Source: JBCDGH01 sp038751365 (GTDB taxonomy: Bacteria > Patescibacteriota > JACMRA01). Taken from it: 56,676 bases of DNA. The notes under the pieces are model-generated. The model saw nothing but the letters and a program-made list of their open reading frames with translations. It did no database searches and was not told where the DNA came from. Where the stretch lies: NCBI GenBank assembly GCA_038751365.1, contig JBCDGH010000003.1:1-56676 (forward strand), in the 5' to 3' direction. Numbering within the stretch: the stretch's first letter is position 1; each line of letters begins with the position of its first letter. The translations under genes were made by a program, and so were the position numbers. Positions 43,079 through 52,027 of this stretch are shown one piece after another.

Positions 43079-45784
43079 ATGGAAGAGAATTTATTCCAAG
43101 ACAACCCTCAGAACATCAGCCAGTCTACAGCTGTGCAAAACAACCAGACTGTTACGACTATTAATCCGGTGTATGGATTCGATTTTGGTAGTCTTTTCCT
43201 ATGGGTTCTAATTATTCTGGGTCTGCTTGCTGGGCTTACTTTAATAGTAATCTTGGTACGCAATTATTTAAAAAAAAGAAATTATAAAAATAAAAGAGTT
43301 TCAGATTGGGAAAAAACTGTCTTTATTGAGGTGAGTGTACCTAAAGAGACTGCTGAGCAATCACAGAAAGAAGCAGGTAGTGGTAAGAAAGACGATAAAG
43401 AGGTGTTAGCTATTGGAGAACAGTTGTTTTCATTGATGAGTGAATATGCTAAAGATCAAAAAATAACAAACTTTTATGGTGGCGAAAGGTTTAGTCTTGA
43501 AATGGTAAATATAAATCAAGAAATTAAATTTTGGCTTGCCTGCTCTAGTGATACTGCAGAAGTTGTAGAGAGGCAAATAGTCGCTATTTACAGTAAGGCT
43601 CATATTGTAAGACTAACAAAATTAGATTTTTTTAAAGAAAACACTGTTCCACACTCTCAAGAGCTATCGTTAAATTTGAGATATGAATTGCCATTTAAAA
43701 CTTTCAGACTCATTGATGGAGACCCCCTAAATACACTAACAAATGCATTGGGAGGGGTATCTAAAAGCGAATCTGTAGCTATTCAGTTGATCGTAACTCC
43801 AGTAAAGGACTGGTGGCAGAAAAAACCTAGAATGCTAGCTTCTAAAATTAATCAAGGTTTCAATCCTAAAGACGTACTATTTCCTGAGTCGCCAAAAATT
43901 TCTAAAATATTATGGAAAGCTATCAAGGGTTTTGTAGGTTCTTTTTTTAAAAGCTCTGGTGATGACAAGGACAAGCCAAGCAAAGATAGAGAGCAGAGTT
44001 TAGACCTTTCTGGTAAAAAACAAAATATTCAGCTTACCCCGCAACAGCAAGAAATCATCAAAAAGCTAGAAGAAAAAGCCAGTAGACCAGGGTTTTTGTT
44101 CACTTTACGAATTGTAGCAAGTGCTAGTAGTGAGGCACGAGCTAAGCAGATTGTAGAAGGAGTTATTCCAGCATTTCAAATTTTCGATATCAAACCTTTT
44201 AATGGTTTTAAAAAAGTAAAATCTCAAGTAAAAGAATCTACCCTAAACTTTTTAATGAGGAGTCATAGCTACGATCCAAAGCAAATCCTGAATACTGAAG
44301 AAATAAATTCTATTTGGCATCTACCTAATTATTTAACACAAACTCCAAATATTAAATGGCTACTTTCTAGGCGACCGGCAATTCCTTTAAATATACCCCA
44401 AGATGAAGAAGGTAATGTGTACATAGGTCAAGCAGTTAGTAGAGGGCAAACTAAAGACTGCTATCTTAAGCAAGAGGATAGGTTTAGACATATATATTCT
44501 CTTGGTGGATCAGGGTCAGGTAAAACTGTAGAAATGATATCTATAGCCTTGCAAGATATTGAGATGGGTAACGGCATATGTTTTGTTGATCCTCATGGCG
44601 AAGGTGTAGATGATATACTAAGACGTATGCCTGAGCACAGGATGGAGGATGTTGTTTTATTTTCTCCTTCTATTACCGACTTGCCTATGGGTCTAAATAT
44701 GCTTGAGACAGACCCTTTAAAACCTACCCAAAAGACTTTAGTTATCGATACTTTATTTACCATCTGGGATAAGCTTTATGATCTTAAAAAAACAGGTGGT
44801 CCAATGTTTGAGAACTACATGAAAAACTCCATGAGGTTAGTGATGAGTCATCCCGAAAGTGGTTCTACATTAATGGAAATATCAAAAGTTTTGTCTGATG
44901 AGGATTTTAGAAGCTTCAAATTAGCAATGTGTGATGAGCCAGAAGTAGTTGATTTCTGGGAAAAGGAAGCTACAAAAGCAGGTGGTGAAGCTAGTCTCGA
45001 AAACATGGTCCCATACATTACTTCAAAGCTTGCACCCTTTGTAACTAACGACTTTTTGAAGCCTATGATAGGTCAGCAACAGTCGGCAATAAACTGGCGC
45101 CAAGCAATGGATAACAATAAAATCATATTGGTTTCACTATCTAAAGGTATGATCGGTGAAAATTCTGCATATTTAGTTGGTATGGTTATTTTGGGCGGTT
45201 TGCTTATGGCTGGAATGGGGCGCAGTGACGGTTTGAAATATAATATGGATGGGACTACTTCAGACGTAATTCCAGATCAAAGACCACCATTTTTTGTGTA
45301 CGTAGACGAGATGCAAAATTTTTTATTTGATGCAATACCTAAAGCCTTAGAAGAAATTCGTAAATACAAAGTAGGGTTTTACCTTGCCCATCAGTTTATT
45401 AAACAAGTTGTTGTTCAAGGCGACGAAAGGATTAAGGACTCAATTATGTCAAATTGTGCGACCAAGTTTATTTATAGATGCTCTTCCGATGATGCAGGGT
45501 ATCTTGAAAAAGAGTTTTCTCCATTATCAATACAGGATATAGCTAACCCAGAAGCTAGAACTTACAACGCTATCTTGCTTGTTGATGGTCAGCGTACAAC
45601 ACCTTTTAACATACAAGCTAAATTTCCTATATTTACTGACATACTAGACAAAAACTATCCGGAAAGGATTAATCTGGGCGAGGAAAAGCGCAAAAAAATT
45701 ATTAATATGAGTAAACAAAAATACGGAAAACCTAGAGAAGAAGTAGAGGCAGAGATAAAAGACAGAGCAAAGCTATTATTCTGA
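43079..45784 (+). CDS. VirD4/TraG-like membrane ATPase
   Basis: A 901-aa protein of the type IV secretion / conjugative DNA-transfer ATPase class. A membrane segment (about residues 28-55, FLWVLIILGLLAGLTLIVILV) is followed by a long CPR-specific region (to about 450) and an ATPase domain. The domain has Walker A GGSGSGKT (about 477-484), VDPHGEG nearby, and Walker B FVYVDEMQNF (about 740). The Gln of the DEMQ motif and the RPA... loops fit the VirD4/DUF87 group. It probably drives DNA or protein transfer, or pilus work, across the envelope. Starts at 43070 and 43079 are equally good. It ends in TGA. The pilin gene is 2.5 kb away. Confidence 0.85.
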   Translation: MEENLFQDNPQNISQSTAVQNNQTVTTINPVYGFDFGSLFLWVLIILGLLAGLTLIVILVRNYLKKRNYKNKRVSDWEKTVFIEVSVPKETAEQSQKEAGSGKKDDKEVLAIGEQLFSLMSEYAKDQKITNFYGGERFSLEMVNINQEIKFWLACSSDTAEVVERQIVAIYSKAHIVRLTKLDFFKENTVPHSQELSLNLRYELPFKTFRLIDGDPLNTLTNALGGVSKSESVAIQLIVTPVKDWWQKKPRMLASKINQGFNPKDVLFPESPKISKILWKAIKGFVGSFFKSSGDDKDKPSKDREQSLDLSGKKQNIQLTPQQQEIIKKLEEKASRPGFLFTLRIVASASSEARAKQIVEGVIPAFQIFDIKPFNGFKKVKSQVKESTLNFLMRSHSYDPKQILNTEEINSIWHLPNYLTQTPNIKWLLSRRPAIPLNIPQDEEGNVYIGQAVSRGQTKDCYLKQEDRFRHIYSLGGSGSGKTVEMISIALQDIEMGNGICFVDPHGEGVDDILRRMPEHRMEDVVLFSPSITDLPMGLNMLETDPLKPTQKTLVIDTLFTIWDKLYDLKKTGGPMFENYMKNSMRLVMSHPESGSTLMEISKVLSDEDFRSFKLAMCDEPEVVDFWEKEATKAGGEASLENMVPYITSKLAPFVTNDFLKPMIGQQQSAINWRQAMDNNKIILVSLSKGMIGENSAYLVGMVILGGLLMAGMGRSDGLKYNMDGTTSDVIPDQRPPFFVYVDEMQNFLFDAIPKALEEIRKYKVGFYLAHQFIKQVVVQGDERIKDSIMSNCATKFIYRCSSDDAGYLEKEFSPLSIQDIANPEARTYNAILLVDGQRTTPFNIQAKFPIFTDILDKNYPERINLGEEKRKKIINMSKQKYGKPREEVEAEIKDRAKLLF

Positions 45785-45913
45785 AATATGCTACCATTTC
45801 ATCTTAAATTGTTTAAATGTGATGAGATCTAAATTTAAAGAATAGTTTTGATATCTTTACAAAATTATGAAAATGTGTTAATAAAAGCTAACTAAGGGAT
45901 TTATACCAGTTTT

Positions 45914-46507
45914 ATGGCGTTTAAAAGTTTTTCAAAGCTATCATCTAGAAATCAAAGTAGTTTAATTAGTCAGTTGCACAAGCTCATTGTGTACTATGGT
46001 GAAATTTTTAGCCCAAGAGAAAGAGTCTATCTCAAGAACCTAAGTAAAGTGGACGGAGCTATATATTGGCTTGAAGATGATGAGAAAAAACTTGCCGCTG
46101 CCGCTATTGTTGATCAAAATTACTTTTTTGAAGTTAATGGTTTGACTGTAAAGACTCTAGGTCATACTGTTTCAAAGCGCCCAGGTCAGATGGATAGAAT
46201 ATTAAGTCATATATTCACTGATAATGAAGATAGTGTAATGATTCTTCTCTCTAGACCAGCTATTGCTGCTAGTCTTCAGCATAATTTATTTAAGTTAATT
46301 CAGTTCTCACCTATTGATTTAATCACTAATTGGTCTGAGTTAGCAAATACTAAGACAGATTATTTTAATATAACTAAAGAGACATTGGCAGAAGGTATGA
46401 GTAGGAAAAACCATCATCTCTACCTTTACATCCCAGAGGAAGCTCTACGATCTCTAGAGAAATCAAATACTAAATTAGCTGATTTTATTAAAAGTAGACT
46501 CAAATAG
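45914..46507 (+). CDS. Hypothetical protein, 197 aa
   Basis: I do not recognise this protein. It has no signal peptide or membrane segment. The strand pattern around residues 50-100 (AIYWLEDDEKKLAAAAIVDQNYFFEVNGLTVKTLGHTVSKRPGQMDRILSHIF) recalls a GNAT-like acyl-CoA fold, but no acetyl-CoA loop is clear. It is monocistronic, facing the GT2 gene on the other strand (4-base gap). The 129 bases upstream hold no visible feature. Confidence 0.55.
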   Translation: MAFKSFSKLSSRNQSSLISQLHKLIVYYGEIFSPRERVYLKNLSKVDGAIYWLEDDEKKLAAAAIVDQNYFFEVNGLTVKTLGHTVSKRPGQMDRILSHIFTDNEDSVMILLSRPAIAASLQHNLFKLIQFSPIDLITNWSELANTKTDYFNITKETLAEGMSRKNHHLYLYIPEEALRSLEKSNTKLADFIKSRLK

Positions 46508-46511
46508 CTGT

Positions 46512-47330
46512 TTACTTAGATTTACCGGTTAATGCCTTTAGCATTACTCTACCTACTGGCTCCAAAATTGGCATCATAAATTTGAAGGGAGAGTAGACAA
46601 CTCTCAGTCTAAGTACAGAAAATGCCATAGCAACCGAAGTTTTGAAAGGTTTTTTGATAGTACTATCTTCAGTATCTTCCCACTCTATAGGTATTTCCAA
46701 AATTTTACCACCGATACTCTTTATATCAACCAAAAAATTAACATCAAAAGCCATATTAGATACAGTCAGCTTGGGTAGAAGATCAGGTATAAATTTTTTT
46801 CGTACAACTTTAGCTCCACATTGAGTATCTCTAATTCCTAGTCCAAACAGGGTGTTAACACCCAAATTAAAACCAAAACTAATTAAAGAGCGGGCTTTAG
46901 TCTTTTTTGTAACGATTGACCCCTTTAACCTTCTTGAGCCTACTGCACAATCAACACTCGGTACCAGATCAATAATTGCAAATAGTCGGTGTAGTATTTC
47001 TGGTCTAGTTGAGTTATCGGCATCCGTGAAAGCCACTAATTCTCCTTTAGCAAGCTTTAAACCCTCTTTGATAGCCCCACCTTTTCCGATAGCTTCTGGA
47101 AATACATGGTATTGTAATGAAGGATTCTGAGCTTGGAAGAATTGTACTTTACTTTCTGTTTTATCTTTACAACCATTTAAGATAACTAATATCTCATGAT
47201 TTTCAGGGTAGTGCTGATTATAATACTTTAAGTAATGATTTAAAGTGTTACTTATTCTTTTTTCTTCGTTGTAAGCTGGGATGATAATAGTTATGAAAGA
47301 CTGGTTATTGATAGGAGATACCATACTCAA
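46512..47330 (-). CDS. Glycosyltransferase family 2 (dolichyl/polyprenyl-phosphate type)
   Basis: A 272-aa GT-A glycosyltransferase. It has IIIPAYNEEKRISNTLNHYLKYY at the start, then GKGGAIKEGLKLAKGELVAFTDADNSTRP with the DAD metal motif, and RDTQCGAKVVRKKFIPDL. That is the pattern of the Alg5/DPM-like group, which charges a polyprenyl phosphate with a sugar. There is no C-terminal membrane domain. It may supply a lipid-linked sugar for a surface glycan. It ends beside rpmE, on the same strand, with a 20-base gap. Met-3 is an alternative start. Confidence 0.9.
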   Translation of the reverse strand: MSMVSPINNQSFITIIIPAYNEEKRISNTLNHYLKYYNQHYPENHEILVILNGCKDKTESKVQFFQAQNPSLQYHVFPEAIGKGGAIKEGLKLAKGELVAFTDADNSTRPEILHRLFAIIDLVPSVDCAVGSRRLKGSIVTKKTKARSLISFGFNLGVNTLFGLGIRDTQCGAKVVRKKFIPDLLPKLTVSNMAFDVNFLVDIKSIGGKILEIPIEWEDTEDSTIKKPFKTSVAMAFSVLRLRVVYSPFKFMMPILEPVGRVMLKALTGKSK

Positions 47331-47350
47331 GAATAGTAAAATAGTTTAAA

Positions 47351-47629
47351 TTAATTTAAATCTGCTAAACTCTGTTTTGTCTTTCTTGCTTTATTTTTTT
47401 GACGTTTATCTTGTGAATCTTTCTGAACTTTAGCTAATCTAGCTTGGAATAGTTCTATCCTGCCAGCAGTGTCTACCACTGTGTTTTTACCTGTATAAAA
47501 TGGGTGGCAATTGCCACAAAGTTCTAAGGTGATGCTATCAACAGTCATGCCTAATGTATAAACACTTTTACAATTTGAGCATGTAGCTGTTGCGTTAGTT
47601 TTATAATTGTATTGAACGCTCTTGGCCAT
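47351..47629 (-). CDS. rpmE: 50S ribosomal protein L31 (zinc form)
   Basis: A 92-aa protein with four Cys: CSNC (17-20) and CGNC (38-41), the zinc-binding form. The C-terminal extension is basic (DSQDKRQKNKARKTKQ). CHPFYTG is the family signature. It follows tRNA-Pro on the same strand. Confidence 0.94.
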   Translation of the reverse strand: MAKSVQYNYKTNATATCSNCKSVYTLGMTVDSITLELCGNCHPFYTGKNTVVDTAGRIELFQARLAKVQKDSQDKRQKNKARKTKQSLADLN

Positions 47630-47644
47630 AAAAATAATCTTTAC

Positions 47645-47719
47645 TGGTCGGGATGCAGGGAATTGAACCCTGTACCTCTTGCTCCCAAAGCAAGCATGCT
47701 ACCGATGCACCACATCCCG
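47645..47719 (-). tRNA. tRNA-Pro (TGG)
   Basis: 75 nt, anticodon loop TTTGGGA, acceptor stem CGGGATG/CATCCCG with C1:G72, A73, both typical of Pro, and encoded CCA. G37 follows the anticodon, making it a substrate for TrmD. The -35 TTGACA at 47756-47761 (minus strand) lies 37 bases upstream, with a weak -10. Confidence 0.94.
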
Positions 47720-47826
47720 GATTACAAGCTTTAGCTAATACTAAAAAACGGGCTGTGTCAAGTTTTAAGCGGTCAAATTATCACTTAAAGCTTGAATAAC
47801 TTTCTTGAGAATTGAAGGTAAATATA

Positions 47827-48273
47827 TTATCTACAGCTTGCTACTATTGTACTGCTATCGAAGTTAGCATAATTATCTTTTGTGTTTGGGTCGATTGCCC
47901 CGAAGAAACAGGTAAACCATTTTTCCGGATTACTCAAGACTCTTTTTTCAATATTAGGTATATAATTTGTAACATTAGTATCATTAGTTTCGGTTAGAGA
48001 TGTATCAATCACATCCTCACCTTCATTTTTGAAACCGTTAGATTTAGCATACTTTTCTTTATATATCTCGCTACTGTAATACCCTAACTCGCTTTGTGAT
48101 TCGGAGTTTTGCTGTATTAGTGAAATTAAAGTGTCCTTATTCTCGTTTGTCTGCGATCTAACCTGATACCACCCGTACAAATTATACATATTAACAAACA
48201 ACCCTATAATTAGAATAGTATGGACAGTCAACTTGACTATTGGTATCTGGAAAAGTTTGATTAGCGGTTTCAT
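47827..48273 (-). CDS. FtsB/DivIC-like septum protein
   Basis: A 148-aa protein. It has a short cytoplasmic start, one membrane segment (about 13-32, VKLTVHTILIIGLFVNMYNL), a short coiled coil, and then the YSSEIYKEKYAKSNGFKNEGEDVI segment. This matches the FtsB/DivIC family, where the membrane helix and coil are followed by a-x-x-E-x-x-AR-x-x-L-g-x-x-x-pGE. The C-terminus ends in WFTCFFGAI, like the W-x-x-(W/F)FF ending of CPR homologues. It should bridge FtsL and FtsQ at the division site. Assigned by pattern. Confidence 0.6.
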   Translation of the reverse strand: MKPLIKLFQIPIVKLTVHTILIIGLFVNMYNLYGWYQVRSQTNENKDTLISLIQQNSESQSELGYYSSEIYKEKYAKSNGFKNEGEDVIDTSLTETNDTNVTNYIPNIEKRVLSNPEKWFTCFFGAIDPNTKDNYANFDSSTIVASCR

Positions 48274-48313
48274 CTGCTTGAAAAAATAGATGACTCTATT
48301 CTGATTCTATACT

Positions 48314-48781
48314 TTAGTTAGGTATTGTTCTTTGATTACCACTCTGGATTAAGTCACCACCTAAATTTCCCTGAACTAAGTTTCCAACTAATCCTACTAT
48401 AGTAAAGGCTATAATCGTGATTACGAGACCAATAACAGCGTTAATGAGTATCTTCTTACCTTTAGTAGCACTTTCACCACTACCATTATCTGTAACATAG
48501 AGAATACCACCATAAACAATCGCCAAAACAGCTACAGCTCCGGCTATAAAAGTTAATAAACTGGCTACGTTAAGTATTATATTTGCTATAGTATTTTGGT
48601 CGGCTCCTTGTGCTGCGTCTGGATTATCTATCAGTGGACAACCACCTGGTCCGCATAATTGGTTTCTACCAGGTATGTTTTGAGCTTGAGTTAAAACTCC
48701 TCCGGCTAACATACTAATTAAGGTGAAAGCTAACATTAAGGAAGCAAAGGCGGGGAGAATAAATTTATTTACGAGTGACAT
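48314..48781 (-). CDS. CPR-type T4SS pilin (VirB2/TrbC-like)
   Basis: A 155-aa membrane protein. An N-terminal hydrophobic signal (FILPAFASLMLAFTLISMLAGGV) is followed by a short loop with a Cys pair (LCGPGGCPLID), then two membrane helices (about 72-95 IILNVASLLTFIAGAVAVLAIVYGGILYV, and 110-135 ILINAVIGLVITIIAFTIVGLVG) linked by a basic turn. This is the plan of VirB2/TrbC pilins, in the subfamily common in CPR. The VirD4-like ATPase is 2.5 kb away; other T4SS parts are not in the window. Confidence 0.8.
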   Translation of the reverse strand: MSLVNKFILPAFASLMLAFTLISMLAGGVLTQAQNIPGRNQLCGPGGCPLIDNPDAAQGADQNTIANIILNVASLLTFIAGAVAVLAIVYGGILYVTDNGSGESATKGKKILINAVIGLVITIIAFTIVGLVGNLVQGNLGGDLIQSGNQRTIPN

Positions 48782-48843
48782 ATAGTTTAATTTGAATAAC
48801 TGCAGATATTATAAAACACTTTTTTAATACACGCAAGAGATTT

Positions 48844-50010
48844 TTATGCTACGTATTTAGCAGAGACTAACCCAGCTAAACCTATCATTACAGCATTGTC
48901 CCCAGTTAAACTTATGTCCGGATAAAAACTATAGTCAAATTCATTTTCGTTTTTAATCTTTTCAAAGTAGTTTCTTAATAGTAAATTGGCAGATACGCCG
49001 CCCGACAAACCAATTGACTTTGGTTTATGTTGTCTTGCTGCTAATTTAAACTTATCTACTAACTGATTTACTAATACAAATTGAGCCGAAACACATGTTT
49101 TATAAATTAATTCTGATTTTTCATCTAAATTACTTCCAGTCTTGATTTTCTTTATTTCTACTTCATCTAATTTTTTTTCGAAATTGTAACCGTTTATATT
49201 TCTACTTTGTAAAAAATATCTAACAGCTGTTTTTAATCCTGAAAATGAATAATCTAGCGAGGTATTTTTACGCATACCTACTGGTAGGTTATAATAGTTG
49301 GAGTGTTTAAGTTGAGCGATTTTTGCTATTTGTATTCCTCCTGGGTAGGGTAATCCTAGCATTCTACCTATCTTATCAAGACATTCCCCTGCTGCATCAT
49401 CAAGTGTTTGTCCAATAATTTCCCAGTTATTCCAAGATTTGGATAGTATAATCTGAGAGTTACCACCAGATACCAGGAGATGTAGATGCGGAAAAATTTC
49501 ACTATCCGAAATACTTCGCCTTTTATTAGGCTCGAAAAAACAACTAGAAGTGTGTCCTTTTAAATGGTTTGTTTTATGTATTGTGACTGTTTTGGTGGTA
49601 AAAAGAGATTCAATGTAAAACTTCATTGTTTTGGCAAATTCTAAGCCGACTCTTAAAGCCGAGATTAAACCTGGTTCGCTAGTTACAAAAATTGTATCTA
49701 TATCAGCTAAAATCTGCTTTTCTTGGTTTGAAAAGTTATTTTGAACAGTTGTTTTCTCAGTCATTTGGCTTAATAATGACTTAAATAAAAAGTGTATCTG
49801 CTCAGCGTGCATTCTTGCTCCAATCTCTGGAATTACACCTCCATACTCTTTATGTACTTCAACTTGTGAAGAAATAATGCTAGCAGGTACTGAAAAACTA
49901 TTTATATAGTTGTAGAATGTAGAATCATCAGAGTTTGGTTCTTTAGAAAGAATAGCTAATGAAGTCTCGTCACAACTTGTTTCGATAGCTAAATATAATT
50001 CCCTGCTCAT
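48844..50010 (-). CDS. tsaD: tRNA t6A37 threonylcarbamoyltransferase TsaD
   Basis: Transfers threonylcarbamoyl to A37 of ANN-decoding tRNAs. I start it at the ATG at 50010 (MSRELYLAIETSCDETSLAIL), because the upstream extension runs through alaS; this gives 388 aa, slightly longer than usual. Marks are the metal ligands of NHLKGHTSS (H-x-x-x-H), SGGNSQIIL, DDAAGECLDKIGRMLGLPYPGG, and GLSGGVSANLLLRN. An insertion lies around residues 265-305. It starts 4 bases after alaS. Its partner may be the reduced TsaB-like protein at 37.8 kb. Confidence 0.94.
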   Translation of the reverse strand: MSRELYLAIETSCDETSLAILSKEPNSDDSTFYNYINSFSVPASIISSQVEVHKEYGGVIPEIGARMHAEQIHFLFKSLLSQMTEKTTVQNNFSNQEKQILADIDTIFVTSEPGLISALRVGLEFAKTMKFYIESLFTTKTVTIHKTNHLKGHTSSCFFEPNKRRSISDSEIFPHLHLLVSGGNSQIILSKSWNNWEIIGQTLDDAAGECLDKIGRMLGLPYPGGIQIAKIAQLKHSNYYNLPVGMRKNTSLDYSFSGLKTAVRYFLQSRNINGYNFEKKLDEVEIKKIKTGSNLDEKSELIYKTCVSAQFVLVNQLVDKFKLAARQHKPKSIGLSGGVSANLLLRNYFEKIKNENEFDYSFYPDISLTGDNAVMIGLAGLVSAKYVA

Positions 50011-50014
50011 AGCA

Positions 50015-50923
50015 TTATTGTTTGTCTTGCCATCTCTTAACAATCTCAGAAATAGGTTGTAAAACATCTGTTTGATGGACTGTTTCCAAGTCGTTAATAA
50101 CTGTAAGTAACCTTTCAAAACCCATTCCAGTGTCAACATTTCTATTTTTTAGGGGGGTGAGATTTCTTGGTTCGTGGTTTTCACCCCATTCTCCTTCATA
50201 TTCCATGAATACATGATTCCAAATCTCTACAATCTCATTCTCAAGAAATTCTTGTATTTGCTGAAGGTTATATTTTTGGAAAAGGTTTTTTCTAAAATCA
50301 ATCGGATTGCGCTTTTGTAAATAATATATCTCACTACATGGTCCGCATGGTCCTTTATATGGCAGACCCCACCAATTATCCTTACCGCTTTTTTGCGTAA
50401 TTCTATATATGTATTGCTTATCCGTCTTGTCGTCCTTGTCAAAATTAAATTCTATACCTACGTCTGGCTCAATACCGACACTTCTAAATGCTCTTTGCCA
50501 AGATTCTATGGATTCTGTATCCGGCAGTGCAAACTCACTCCCCTTATATACTGTAACATATAGCCTTTGAGGGTTGAGATTAAGCCATTTTTCAGAAGTT
50601 AAGAATTCAAACCCCCACATTATAGATTCATCTTTAGAATAATCTCCTAAGCTCCAAGAGCCAAGCATTTCAAAAAATGATAGATGTCTATTGTCACCCA
50701 CTTCCTCTATATCTAGAGTCCTAATACATTTCTGAGAGTCGGCAATTCTCGATCCTAAAGGGTGAGTCTGACCCATCAAATATGGTACTAGTGGATACAT
50801 TCCAGAATTCACAAAAAGGAGTGTTGGATCCTCCTTGGGTAAAATACTTGCTGAAGGGATGACTGCATGTCCTTTGTAATCCATGAAATCTAAAAATAAC
50901 TTTCTCAAAGTTTGTGAGGTCAT
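50015..50923 (-). CDS. alaS: Catalytic-domain-only alanyl-tRNA synthetase (split or truncated)
   Basis: A 302-aa protein equal to the first third of AlaRS (usual length about 870). All three class II catalytic motifs are present: motif 1 region near residues 25-45 (NSGMYPLVPYL), motif 2 RHLSFFEMLGSWSLGDY (79-95), GPCGPCSEIYYL (191-202), and motif 3 VDTGMGFERLL (263-273). It ends at a TAA just after motif 3. The tRNA-recognition helices, the editing domain and the C-Ala domain are missing and do not follow, since tsaD starts 4 bases on. No in-frame or shifted remnant is seen. It can presumably form Ala-AMP; a second gene would be needed for normal tRNA binding and editing. Confidence 0.9.
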   Translation of the reverse strand: MTSQTLRKLFLDFMDYKGHAVIPSASILPKEDPTLLFVNSGMYPLVPYLMGQTHPLGSRIADSQKCIRTLDIEEVGDNRHLSFFEMLGSWSLGDYSKDESIMWGFEFLTSEKWLNLNPQRLYVTVYKGSEFALPDTESIESWQRAFRSVGIEPDVGIEFNFDKDDKTDKQYIYRITQKSGKDNWWGLPYKGPCGPCSEIYYLQKRNPIDFRKNLFQKYNLQQIQEFLENEIVEIWNHVFMEYEGEWGENHEPRNLTPLKNRNVDTGMGFERLLTVINDLETVHQTDVLQPISEIVKRWQDKQ

Positions 50924-50981
50924 AATTTAATGTCTAAAAGAAAACTTTAGAAATGGCAAGATTCTGACTCAGCTTATTGTC

Positions 50982-51005
50982 TTGACAAAGTTTAGGTTTT
51001 ACAAT
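50982..51005 (+). promoter_or_regulatory. Promoter region of the S10 operon
   Basis: Perfect TTGACA at 50982-50987, inside TTGTCTTGACAA. Nearby TACAAT (51000-51005) is too close for a standard pair; AATACT at 15-base spacing is another choice. The -35 is firm, the -10 uncertain. There is no space for a long S10 leader of the E. coli kind. Confidence 0.4.
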
Positions 51006-51055
51006 ACTTATTAAGACTAACAGTTAATAACTTTTATTTAGCTCTAATTATCTGC

Positions 51056-51367
51056 ATGTCTGCAACTAAAATGCGTGTAAAGATTTATTCATTTGATCAT
51101 AATGTGCTCGAAGAGGCGGTAAAGAAGCTCGTTCAGGTAGTAATCAAGTCTGGTGGAAAAGTCAAAGGTCCTATTCCGTTAAAAACTAAAAAGCGAGTGT
51201 TTACCTTGTTAAGGTCTACTTTCGTATACAAGAAATCACGTGATAAATTAGAGTGCAGAGTGCATAAGAGGTTGGTTGATATTAATGAAGTAAATAGTGA
51301 AATTATTAACAACCTTTCTACACTTTCTCTACCAGCTGGAGTAGATTTGAGTATTGAAACAGTTTAA
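51056..51367 (+). CDS. rpsJ: 30S ribosomal protein S10
   Basis: First gene of the S10 operon; S10 is also NusE, the partner of NusB. It is 103 aa: MRVKIYSFDHNVLEEAVKKLVQVVIKSGGKVKGPIPLKTKKRVFTLLRS contains the loop region, and PAGVDLSIETV is the conserved end. The ATG at 51056 is preferred; Met-6 (51071) is possible. Confidence 0.96.
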   Translation: MSATKMRVKIYSFDHNVLEEAVKKLVQVVIKSGGKVKGPIPLKTKKRVFTLLRSTFVYKKSRDKLECRVHKRLVDINEVNSEIINNLSTLSLPAGVDLSIETV

Positions 51368-51388
51368 TTGGTTTAAAAATATAATTAT

Positions 51389-52012
51389 ATGTCTGTTGGT
51401 TTCGCCAAAAAAATCGGGATGACTAGGCTATTTCTGGAAGGGAAGAGTAGAGCTGTTACAGTCTTGGAGTTTAAAGAAAATTTTGTTTTACAAAAGAAAG
51501 TTGTCGATAAGGACGGTTACAATGCTATTCAAGTGGGTAGTGTCAAGAAGAAGAAAGGTACTGCACCTAGGATTGGGCATGTTAGAAAGTACTCTAGCCA
51601 GGACTTCGATTTAAGATTTATTGGTGAATTTAGAGATTTTGAAGTTTCTGAAGATAAGTCTATTTTCGATATAAATGATTTTGAAGCAAATGATGTACTG
51701 GATATTAGTGGGTCTGCATTTGGTAGAGGTTTTGCAGGTGTAGTAAAGTGGCATAGTTTTCGAGGTCAGCCAGCCTCAAGGGGTCACGATCATGAAAGAG
51801 CTCCTGGTTCAATTGGATCAAGGTGGCCTCAACGAGTATTACCTGGAAGAAAAATGGCCGGTCATATGGGTACTAATACTGTAACTCTTAAGAATGTTAA
51901 AGTATTAGCTGTTGATCCAGAGTTGGGACTCTTATTTGTTAATGGCTCAGTTCCAGGCAGCAATAGTAACTACCTTAAGATCAGAAAGGTAGAAGCAATG
52001 GAAAGTAAATGA
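51389..52012 (+). CDS. rplC: 50S ribosomal protein L3
   Basis: Early assembly protein reaching the peptidyl-transferase centre. It is 207 aa: GFAKKIGMTRLF at the start, then the central extension RGFAGVVKWHSFRGQPASRGHDHERAPGSIGSRWPQRVLPGRKMAGHMG, which lies near the A-site. The Gln of GQ (methylated in E. coli) is present. Ends in TGA. Confidence 0.97.
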   Translation: MSVGFAKKIGMTRLFLEGKSRAVTVLEFKENFVLQKKVVDKDGYNAIQVGSVKKKKGTAPRIGHVRKYSSQDFDLRFIGEFRDFEVSEDKSIFDINDFEANDVLDISGSAFGRGFAGVVKWHSFRGQPASRGHDHERAPGSIGSRWPQRVLPGRKMAGHMGTNTVTLKNVKVLAVDPELGLLFVNGSVPGSNSNYLKIRKVEAMESK

Positions 52013-52027
52013 AATAATTGATTTGTG

